From positions 1 through 5,997 of the forward strand of contig JAABPT010000116.1 of the NCBI GenBank assembly GCA_011391855.1: a stretch of DNA of 5,997 nt, read 5' to 3'. The notes beneath the pieces are model-generated. The model saw only the letters and a list, made by a program, of their open reading frames with translations, did not search any database and had not been told where the DNA came from. Origin of the DNA: Burkholderiales bacterium. Its GTDB lineage: Bacteria > Pseudomonadota > Gammaproteobacteria > Burkholderiales > Burkholderiaceae_C. The position numbers and the translations under genes are program-made. Of the stretch, positions 1 to 5,007 are shown piece by piece (the first letter of the stretch is position 1; each line of letters opens with the position of its first letter).

Positions 1-1
1 C

Positions 2-472
2 ACCTTCAACGAGTCCTTCGCCACCGCGGTGGAGCGCATCGGCGGCCGGCGCTGGCTGGAGCAACGGGCCACGCCACAGGCGCGCGCCGAGTACGCGGCG
101 GTGGACGCGCGGCGGCAGGACTTCCGCGCCCTGACGCTGAAGACCCGCGGCGAGCTCGAGGCCGTCTACGCCAGCGATCTGCCCACCGCCGCCAAGCGCG
201 AACGCAAGGCCGAGGTGCTGGTCGCCATGCGGGCTGAGTACGCCTCGATCAAGACCACGCGCTGGGGCGGTTTTTCAGGCTACGACGGCTGGTTCGCCCG
301 CGCCAACAATGCTGCCTTCGGCGTGCAGGCGGCCTATTTCGAATGGGTGCCGGCTTTCGAGCAGTTGTTCGAGCGCAGCGGCGGCGATTTCGATCGCTTC
401 TATGCCCAGGTACAGCAGCTCGCGGCCTTGCCCAAGGACGAGCGGCGCGCCAAACTTCTGGCCTCAAACTGA
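2..472 (+). CDS. Predicted zinc aminopeptidase (DUF2265 / Aminopep family), C-terminal part
   Basis: The reading frame is open from the left edge (codon at position 2) to the TGA at 470-472, giving 156 visible residues. The GTG at 29 is only an internal in-frame codon, so the true start lies outside the window. The visible part begins FNESFATAVERIGG and continues into RRWL, which I recognise as the conserved stretch of the bacterial predicted-aminopeptidase family. In that family it follows the HExxH zinc motif, which would lie upstream and cannot be seen. Further on are an Arg/Lys-rich helical region and an aromatic segment (GGFSGYDGWFARANNAAFG) typical of the C-terminal half. Family members are about 350-380 residues, so rather less than half is present. 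The PHA-system gene follows after 15 bp and is probably co-transcribed. The family assignment is fairly firm; substrate and physiological role are unknown. Confidence 0.8.
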   Translation, partial: TFNESFATAVERIGGRRWLEQRATPQARAEYAAVDARRQDFRALTLKTRGELEAVYASDLPTAAKRERKAEVLVAMRAEYASIKTTRWGGFSGYDGWFARANNAAFGVQAAYFEWVPAFEQLFERSGGDFDRFYAQVQQLAALPKDERRAKLLASN

Positions 473-487
473 ACAGGACGCCCCGAC

Positions 488-850
488 ATGGCCGACATCC
501 GCATCCACCGCGAACATCAACTGGGCCTGACCAAGGCGCGCAAGATCGCCTGGGCCTGGGCCGAGCAGGTGGAGCAGAAGTTCGACATGGCCTGCACGGT
601 GATCGAGGGCGAGCTCAGCGACACCGTGGAATTCAAGCGCACGGGGGTCAGCGGCCGCCTCATCGTGGCGCCGGATCATTTCGACCTGGACGCCAAGCTC
701 GGCTTCCTGCTCGGTGCCTTCAGCAAGACCATCGAGCACGAGATCGAGAAGAACCTGGACACCCTGCTCAGCAAGAGCGGCAACGGTGGCGCGCGCAAGA
801 CGGCGGCCGCGGCGAAGACCGCAGCGGCCAAGAAGGGCACAAGCCGCTGA
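488..850 (+). CDS. Polyhydroxyalkanoic acid system family protein (PHA granule region type)
   Basis: This 120-residue protein matches the small family found near PHA synthesis and granule genes (TIGR02610 / PHA_gran_rgn type). Its typical opening is MADIRIHREHQLGL, followed by a helix with KARKIAWAWAEQVEQKF, then beta-strand-like segments (VEFKRTGVSGRLIV, residues 48-60) and an amphipathic helix ending near residue 95. Residues 98-120 form a low-complexity tail of Gly, then Ala, Lys and Thr (ARKTAAAAKTAAAKK), which is strongly basic and probably disordered. The start is supported by an AGGA at 475-478, nine bases upstream of the ATG. The exact biochemical role of the family is not established; association with PHA granules is inferred from gene neighbourhoods in other bacteria. 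No PHA synthase or phasin lies in this window. It directly follows the aminopeptidase gene and probably shares its transcript. Confidence 0.85.
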   Translation: MADIRIHREHQLGLTKARKIAWAWAEQVEQKFDMACTVIEGELSDTVEFKRTGVSGRLIVAPDHFDLDAKLGFLLGAFSKTIEHEIEKNLDTLLSKSGNGGARKTAAAAKTAAAKKGTSR

Positions 851-932
851 CGGGGTCTTCGCCGGACGGCCGGGCGGCGTCGCAGCGGCCTGCCTACACT
901 CCTTGGCCACTTCTTCTGCATCGCCGCCGACC

Positions 933-1526
933 ATGACCCTGCTCGCCCCGATCGTCGCCACTGCCCTCGGCTTCGCCTTGGCCGCCGTCCTGGTCGCGCT
1001 GCCGGCGCCGGCGCGTGCGCAGTCCGCCGCGCCCGGCGCCCAGGCCACATGCCCACCCCTGCTGCAGCACACCTTCGGCCGCCTGCAAGACGACAAGCCG
1101 CAGCCGCTGTGCCAGTACGCCGGAAAGGTGCTGCTGGTGGTCAATACCGCCAGCTACTGCGGCTACACGGGCCAGTACGAAGGCCTGGAGGCGCTGCACG
1201 CCAAGTACGCCGCGCGCGGTCTGGTGGTGATGGGCTTTCCGTCGAACGACTTCAACCAGGAGTCCGCTGACACGGCCAAGATCGCCGAGCTGTGCTTCAA
1301 CACCTACGGCGTGAAATTCCCGATGTTCGCGCCGAGCAAGGTCACCGGCCGCGACGCCAACGCGCTGTTCGCAGGCCTGGCGCAGGCCACGGGGCAGCCG
1401 CCGAAGTGGAATTTCCACAAGTACGTGGTCGACCGCCAGGGCAAGCCGGTGGCCGCCTTTCCCAGCGCCGTGACGCCCGGCGACAAGGCCCTGGTGGCCA
1501 GCATCGAGAAGGCGCTGGCGCAATAG
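933..1526 (+). CDS. Glutathione peroxidase family thiol peroxidase, predicted exported
   Basis: This 197-residue protein would reduce hydroperoxides. The frame is open further upstream, but the ATG at 933 is chosen because it begins a good Sec signal peptide: a hydrophobic core at residues 3-24 and an APARA-Q site predicting cleavage after Ala29. No clear Shine-Dalgarno sequence precedes it. The peroxidatic site is VNTASYCGYTGQYEGLEAL with Cys76. The WNF motif (Trp159, Asn160) supplies two further members of the catalytic tetrad. The fourth, normally Gln in the NQF motif, is Asp106 here (FPSNDF). Cys121, before FNTYGVKFPMF, sits where the resolving Cys of thioredoxin-dependent members lies, so thioredoxin-like rather than glutathione reduction is likely (inference). 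Cys40 and Cys60 are additional cysteines in the mature N-terminus. The upstream gap (851-932) shows no convincing promoter, and the ACBP gene is convergent downstream. Confidence 0.9.
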   Translation: MTLLAPIVATALGFALAAVLVALPAPARAQSAAPGAQATCPPLLQHTFGRLQDDKPQPLCQYAGKVLLVVNTASYCGYTGQYEGLEALHAKYAARGLVVMGFPSNDFNQESADTAKIAELCFNTYGVKFPMFAPSKVTGRDANALFAGLAQATGQPPKWNFHKYVVDRQGKPVAAFPSAVTPGDKALVASIEKALAQ

Positions 1527-1557
1527 CCGCGGCGGCTGGCGTGGAGCCGTCCCGCGG
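1527..1557. terminator. Hairpin between convergent genes, possible bidirectional terminator
   Basis: Starting directly after the peroxidase stop codon, CCGCGG (1527-1532) can pair with CCGCGG (1552-1557) and CGGCT (1533-1537) with AGCCG (1545-1549). This gives 11 base pairs with a 2-nt bulge (1550-1551) and a 7-nt loop. It lies in the 43-bp gap between two convergent genes, where a shared terminator would be expected. Neither strand has a T-run after the stem, so it is not a canonical intrinsic terminator. It might instead stabilise 3' ends or act with Rho. Confidence 0.4.
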
Positions 1558-1569
1558 CGAAGCCAAGCC

Positions 1570-1824
1570 CTATTTCAGCGACTCGATCAGGTCCACGTAG
1601 TCCTGCTTCGCCTCTTCGTTGCCCTTGCCCTTGATCGCTGCCCAGGCGTCGAACTTGGCGCGGCCCACCATGTCGGTGAAGCCCGGGCGCTTGCCTTCGC
1701 AGTCGCCTTCGGTGGCCTGCTTGTACAGCGCGTAGATCTTCAGCAGCGTCATGTTGTCCGGCTTCTCGGGCAGCTGCTTGCTCTCGGTGACGGCCTTTTC
1801 GAAGGCGGCTTTGAGTTTGGCCAT
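1570..1824 (-). CDS. Acyl-CoA-binding protein (ACBP)
   Basis: This 84-residue soluble four-helix protein binds long-chain acyl-CoA esters in the cytoplasm and acts as a carrier and buffer. The family signature is clear: YALYKQATEGD at residues 31-41, RPGFTDMVGRAKFDAW at 46-61, and a final helix with KQDYVDLIESL. Residues equivalent to the CoA- and acyl-contacting Tyr28, Lys32, Lys54 and Tyr73 of bovine ACBP appear as Tyr31, Lys35, Lys57 and Tyr76. The length is normal for a stand-alone ACBP. The start is supported by a minus-strand AGGAGA at 1832-1837, seven bases upstream. It is divergent from the WS/DGAT gene, with 118 bp between the two starts. Because WS/DGAT uses acyl-CoA, a functional link through shared regulation or substrate supply is plausible but inferred. 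ACBP is scattered in bacteria compared with its near-universal presence in eukaryotes. Confidence 0.93.
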   Translation of the reverse strand: MAKLKAAFEKAVTESKQLPEKPDNMTLLKIYALYKQATEGDCEGKRPGFTDMVGRAKFDAWAAIKGKGNEEAKQDYVDLIESLK

Positions 1825-1908
1825 GGCGGGGTCTCCTGTGCTGCGTGGTTCGTGGGTGAAAATCCAGGGTTGACGGGCCGCATGTTACCCAGCATCGTGC
1901 CCGGCCGT

Positions 1909-1928
1909 CCCGTCCCGCCCCGCCCCCC
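1909..1928 (-). other. Putative G-quadruplex motif (minus strand)
   Basis: The plus strand has C-tracts of 3, 3, 4 and 6 (1909-1911, 1914-1916, 1918-1921, 1923-1928), separated by only 2, 1 and 1 bases. The minus strand therefore has four G-tracts of at least three with very short loops, which fits the canonical intramolecular G-quadruplex pattern. It ends just before the WS/DGAT Shine-Dalgarno sequence, inside the divergent promoter region. Folding and function are inferred. Confidence 0.55.
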
Positions 1929-1930
1929 AG

Positions 1931-1936
1931 AGGAGA
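1931..1936 (+). promoter_or_regulatory. Ribosome binding site of the WS/DGAT gene
   Basis: AGGAGA lies six bases before the ATG at 1943. It favours that start over the in-frame ATG at 1964 (Met8), which begins MSRVDTAW and would leave the site about 27 bases away. Confidence 0.75.
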
Positions 1937-1942
1937 TCCCCG

Positions 1943-3379
1943 ATGCCGCAAGCCGCCGAGCGCATGTCGCGCGTGGACACCGCCTGGCTGCGCATGGACA
2001 ACGACGTCAACCTGATGATGATCGTCGGCATCTGGCTGCTCACGCCGGCCATCACGCTGGAAGCGCTGCGCGAGCGCATCACCAGCAAGCTGCTCAAGTA
2101 CGACCGCTTCCGCCAGAAGGCGGTGCAGGACACCACCGGCGCGCACTGGGTCTTCGACGAGGCCTTCGACATCGACCGCCACGTGGTGCCCGTGAAGCTG
2201 GAGCGCCGCCGCGGCCAGAGCACGCGCGCGGCGCTGCAGTCGCTGTGCGGCACGCTGGCCACCACCGCGCTGGACCACAACCACCCGCTGTGGAAGTTCC
2301 ACCTGGTGGAGCACTACGAAGGCGGCTCGGCGCTCGTCGCGCGCATCCACCATTGCATCGGCGACGGCATCGCGCTCATCTCGGTCATGATGAGCATCAC
2401 CGACGGCGGTGCCGACCCGCCGCGGCGCCGCAAGCGCGCCGCGGCCGTGGAGTCGGCAGAGAGCGACTGGCTCGCCGACGCCGTGCTCAAACCGGTGACC
2501 GACTTCACCGTGAAGGCCATCGGCATGTACGGCAGCGGTGTGACCAAGTCGATGGACATGCTGGCCAACCCGCGCGAGCCGCTGCTGGGGTCGCTGGAGG
2601 TGGCGCGCTCCGGCATCCAGGTGATCAACGATGCGGCCGCGCTGGCGCTGATGGCCGACGATTCGCCGACCCAGCTCAAGGGTGAACCGCAAGGCGTGAA
2701 GGTGGTGGCGTGGAACGAGCCGCTGCCGCTGGACGGCGTAAAGGCCATCGGCAAGGCATTGGGGTGTTCGATCAACGACGTGCTGCTGGCCTGCGTGGCC
2801 GGCGCCATCGGCCAGTACCTGCGCGACCGCGGCGAAGACCCGGTGGGCAAGGAGATCCGCGCCATGGTGCCGGTGAACCTGCGGCCGCTGGAAAAGGCCT
2901 GGCAGCTGGGCAACCGCTTCGGCCTGGCGCCGCTGGTGCTGCCGGTGGGCATAGAGAACCCCATCGAGCGCGTCTATGCCGTGCGCCAGCGCATGAGCGA
3001 GATGAAGGGCAGCTACCAGCCGCTGCTGGCCTTTGGCATCCTGGCGCTGACGGGCCTGTTCATCAAGCCGGTGCAGGACTTCGTGCTGGGCCTGTTTGCG
3101 AAGAAGACCACGGCGGTGATGACCAACGTGCCCGGCCCCGCCGTGCCGCTGAAATTCTGCGGCTCCACGCTGCGCCAGACCATCTTCTGGGTGCCGGCCT
3201 CGGGCCACGTGGGCGTGGGCATCAGCATCTTCAGCTACGCCGGCGGCGTTCAGTTCGGGCTCATCACCGACCGCCGGCTGTGCGCCAAGCCGCAGGACAT
3301 CATCGACCGCTTCGAGCCCGAATTCGAAAAGCTGCTGCTGGTGGCCATGATGCTGCCCTGGGCCGGCGAAAAACACTGA
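1943..3379 (+). CDS. Wax ester synthase / acyl-CoA:diacylglycerol acyltransferase (WS/DGAT)
   Basis: This 478-residue enzyme belongs to the bacterial WS/DGAT family, which transfers acyl groups from acyl-CoA to fatty alcohols or diacylglycerol to make wax esters or triacylglycerol at the inner membrane. The catalytic HHxxxDG motif is intact as HHCIGDG (residues 136-142), with His137 the expected general base. Other family motifs are PLW (115-117) in DHNHPLWKFHLVE, SINDVLL (276-282), VNLRP (311-315) and NVPGP (395-399). The start SRVDTAWLRMDN matches the family's N-terminal substrate-pocket region. A hydrophobic stretch at 361-385 may contact the membrane. The length is typical (about 450-500). 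A strong ribosome binding site fixes the start. The SRPBCC gene follows 37 bp downstream, apparently in one operon, and the ACBP gene is divergent. Whether wax ester or triacylglycerol synthesis dominates cannot be read from the sequence. Confidence 0.95.
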   Translation: MPQAAERMSRVDTAWLRMDNDVNLMMIVGIWLLTPAITLEALRERITSKLLKYDRFRQKAVQDTTGAHWVFDEAFDIDRHVVPVKLERRRGQSTRAALQSLCGTLATTALDHNHPLWKFHLVEHYEGGSALVARIHHCIGDGIALISVMMSITDGGADPPRRRKRAAAVESAESDWLADAVLKPVTDFTVKAIGMYGSGVTKSMDMLANPREPLLGSLEVARSGIQVINDAAALALMADDSPTQLKGEPQGVKVVAWNEPLPLDGVKAIGKALGCSINDVLLACVAGAIGQYLRDRGEDPVGKEIRAMVPVNLRPLEKAWQLGNRFGLAPLVLPVGIENPIERVYAVRQRMSEMKGSYQPLLAFGILALTGLFIKPVQDFVLGLFAKKTTAVMTNVPGPAVPLKFCGSTLRQTIFWVPASGHVGVGISIFSYAGGVQFGLITDRRLCAKPQDIIDRFEPEFEKLLLVAMMLPWAGEKH

Positions 3380-3416
3380 CCCACCGCTTCCACCAAAGAG
3401 ACAAGGAGACTCCGCC

Positions 3417-3887
3417 ATGACCGTTACCGTCGCCATCGACCTGGGCTACGAATTTGCCGTCAAGTCGCCCTTCAAGGAGGTGTTCGACCTGCTTGCGGAC
3501 GTGCCCGAATCGGTGAGCCACTTCCCCAAGGTCGACAGGCTCGTCGACATGGGCGACGGCGTCTACCGCTGGGAGATGGCCAAGGTGGGCACGGCGCAGG
3601 TGAATATCCAGACCGTCTATGCGTCGAAATACGTGTCCGACCGCAAGAAGGGTTCGGTGGTGTGGACACCGGTGCCGGGCGTGGGCAATGCGCTGGTGGG
3701 CGGCAGCTGGAAGATCAGCGACCAGAAGAAGTCCACGGCGCTGGAATTCAAGGTCAGCGGCACCGTCAACGTGGCGCTGCCCGGGCTCATGAAGATGGTG
3801 GTGGTGCCGGTGGTGCAGGGCGAATTCGAGAAGCTGGTCGAGAAGTACATCGACAACCTCATCAAGCGCTTCGGCGGAGAGGCTTGA
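3417..3887 (+). CDS. SRPBCC (START/polyketide-cyclase-like) family protein
   Basis: This 156-residue cytoplasmic protein has the helix-grip layout of the SRPBCC superfamily. A first strand (residues 1-15, ending YEFAVKSPFKEVFDLLADVPE) leads into the short helix with the common pattern of a strand, a Ser/Pro turn and VFDLLAD. A series of strands follows (VYRWEMAKVG, VNIQTVYASKYV, GSVVWTPV, ALEFKVSG), and the long C-terminal helix covers about residues 123-153 (LMKMVVVPVVQGEFEKLVEKY). Such proteins enclose a hydrophobic cavity and often bind lipids or other hydrophobic ligands. No catalytic residues can be named, so the ligand is unknown. AAGGAG at 3403-3408, eight bases upstream, supports the ATG. 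It lies 37 bp after the WS/DGAT gene on the same strand with a terminator right after it, so a role in lipid binding or transfer alongside WS/DGAT is a reasonable inference, not shown. Confidence 0.85.
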   Translation: MTVTVAIDLGYEFAVKSPFKEVFDLLADVPESVSHFPKVDRLVDMGDGVYRWEMAKVGTAQVNIQTVYASKYVSDRKKGSVVWTPVPGVGNALVGGSWKISDQKKSTALEFKVSGTVNVALPGLMKMVVVPVVQGEFEKLVEKYIDNLIKRFGGEA

Positions 3888-3903
3888 GCGGGTGCGAGCG
3901 CAG

Positions 3904-3922
3904 GCGGCTCTGGCTGCTTTTT
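3904..3922 (+). terminator. Rho-independent terminator of the WS/DGAT-SRPBCC operon
   Basis: GCGGC (3904-3908) pairs with GCTGC (3913-3917), with one G-U pair and a TCTG loop, and can be extended by a G-U and an A-U pair into the following T-run. The stem is followed directly by TTTTT (3918-3922). It begins 16 bases after the SRPBCC stop codon. The last T is also the first plus-strand base of the complement of the convergent TIR gene's stop codon. On the minus strand there is no T-run, so it should act only on the plus strand. Confidence 0.6.
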
Positions 3923-4973
3923 CAGCGTTCTGAAGAGGCTGCCGCCGGCACGGTGGCCGGCGCTGCCCGGCGCGCGATGAAGCGCAGCGGCGCATGCGGC
4001 TGGCTGGCGCCTTCGGTCTGCAGCTGGAAGTGAAGGCCGTCGGGCTGCAACACACCGCGGTAGCGGTGCAGCACCTCGCGCAATGCACTGCCGGCCATTT
4101 CGCTGGTTTGGACGACGAACTGCAGGCCTTCGCCCGCCTCGAATCGGCCCTCCTGCACCAGCCGGTCCACGCCCAGGAATGACGCCGTGCCGATGACGCG
4201 CGCGCCGTCGCCGCTGAAGACGAAGCGCTCGCGCTTCGGCTCGGGCAGCCAGGCATAGGGCACGTCGGCGATCCAGGGGCCGTTGATCGCGGCACGGCCC
4301 TGACCGGCTGCTGCAGCGGCTGCACTGTCATCGGCTGCGGTGCCGGATCCGGGCTGGCGCGCGACCAGCCACCAGGTGCCGGCGGCCAACGCCGCGATGC
4401 CGGCGCCCAGCAGCACGCTGCGCCGCGAGAGCCCGCGTGTCGTCGCCGCGGCGGGGCCGGCTTGCGCCGCGGCAGGCACCGCAGGCGCGGCTGCGGCGAG
4501 CGGTACCCAGGTCTGCAATGCCGTCACCAGGCGATCGATATCGGCCGCAAAGCGCCGGTGGTCCAGGCCCAGCGCGTGGCGGCCGGTCAGCGCCTGCAGG
4601 TCGGCCGGCAATTCGGCGGGGCTGGGCATGGGCGTGTCGTCCAGCAGCAGGGGCAACACAGGCACGCCAGCGGCCAGCGCGGTGGCAACTTCCCGGTGCA
4701 CGAAGTCGCCTTCGTCGAACAGGCGCGGCGGCAGTTCGGGCCGCTCAGCCGCTCACCGCGCCAGCGGCGGCCGATCAGCACCAGCATCACGCCAGCGCCC
4801 TTGACGGCGGTGCGCAGGCGATATTCGAAGGCTTCGCCAGCCACGATGTCGTCGACGTCGATGAACACCCGGTCGGCGCCGAAATGCCGCGCCAGGGCTT
4901 GTTCCACGGCGCGTGCGTGGCCGGATGCGTCGTCGCGGCGGTAACTGATGAAGATGGGGGCGACAGGTGGCAT
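3922..4973 (-). pseudogene. Membrane-anchored TIR-domain protein, interrupted by one frameshift
   Basis: The ATG at 4971-4973 opens MPPVAPIFISYRRDD, a TIR start. This frame runs well to about residue 78 (VFIDVDDI, VMLVLIGRRW), then becomes nonsense and stops at 4587. The matching continuation, ELPPRLFDEGDFVHREVATA, lies in another minus frame ending at 3922. One extra C in the CCC at 4738-4740 would join them into about 350 residues. The joined TIR aligns by eye with human SARM1: ISYRR, VFIDV, FVHRE versus WVHKE, and LPADLQAL versus LPEDMQAV. Glu95 corresponds to SARM1 catalytic Glu642, suggesting NADase activity, and lies after the break. Next come an Ala/Pro linker (about 160-181), a transmembrane helix (187-206, preceded by SRR, hence C-terminus out) and a beta-rich domain (231-337, with GTASFLGVDRLVQEG). 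No strong ribosome binding site is seen. The break could be a true mutation or a sequence error. Confidence 0.8.
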
Positions 4974-5007
4974 GGTCACTTTCAAGCGCGGCCGCGGGCC
5001 ACGCCGA

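Larger units (their letters stand above)
1825..1942. promoter_or_regulatory. Divergent intergenic region between ACBP and WS/DGAT genes
   Basis: This gap must hold the promoters or leaders for both divergent genes. On the plus strand there is a TTGACG -35-like hexamer at 1870-1875. With 17-bp spacing the -10 position (1893-1898) reads CATCGT, only a 3-of-6 match to TATAAT, so the promoter call is weak. No convincing minus-strand sigma-70 pair is visible; the only A/T-richer stretch there is around 1858-1864. Each end carries a good Shine-Dalgarno sequence for its gene. A C-rich tract just before the WS/DGAT ribosome binding site is listed separately. Confidence 0.35.

Noticed and set aside
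851..932. Promoter for the peroxidase gene, with TACACT at 895-900 as a -10
   Set aside because: No acceptable -35 element lies at the right distance. The GC-rich inverted repeat at 860-879 (CGCCG/CGGCG) is short and could be chance.
343..936. A 197-codon plus-strand open frame overlapping the aminopeptidase and PHA-system genes
   Set aside because: The product is Arg/Gly/Gln-rich with no domain signal and lies out of frame with two recognised genes.
1852..2685. A plus-strand open frame starting in the divergent gap and overlapping the WS/DGAT 5' half
   Set aside because: It is out of frame with the WS/DGAT gene, has no ribosome binding site and gives Arg/Ala/His-rich shadow sequence. It is not a convincing upstream peptide.
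1304..3436. A 710-codon open frame on the minus strand spanning the peroxidase 3' end, ACBP and the whole WS/DGAT gene
   Set aside because: It is antisense to a clear WS/DGAT gene and overlaps ACBP in another frame. Its translation is His/Arg/Gln/Ala-rich with no recognisable domain, as expected for a shadow frame in GC-rich DNA.
3300..4331. A 343-codon minus-strand open frame over the SRPBCC gene and the TIR 3' half
   Set aside because: The translation is low-complexity Ser/Arg/Ala/His with no family features, and it overlaps better-supported genes in other frames.
4404..4424. Twin-arginine (Tat) signal resemblance in the TIR protein, SRRSVLLGAG before the hydrophobic stretch
   Set aside because: It lies about 180 residues into the protein, after a cytoplasmic domain. 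The paired Arg is better explained as the positive-inside flank of a transmembrane helix.
4738..4745. Programmed -1 ribosomal frameshifting as the reason for the TIR break
   Set aside because: The junction has no X-XXY-YYZ slippery heptamer in the correct phase, so a missing base is the simpler explanation.
4824..4826. Glu50 (in AFEYRL) as the catalytic glutamate of the TIR domain
   Set aside because: By alignment it matches the non-catalytic Glu of SARM1 KFEDKL. The catalytic Glu642 of SARM1 lies in WVHKE and matches Glu95 in FVHRE.
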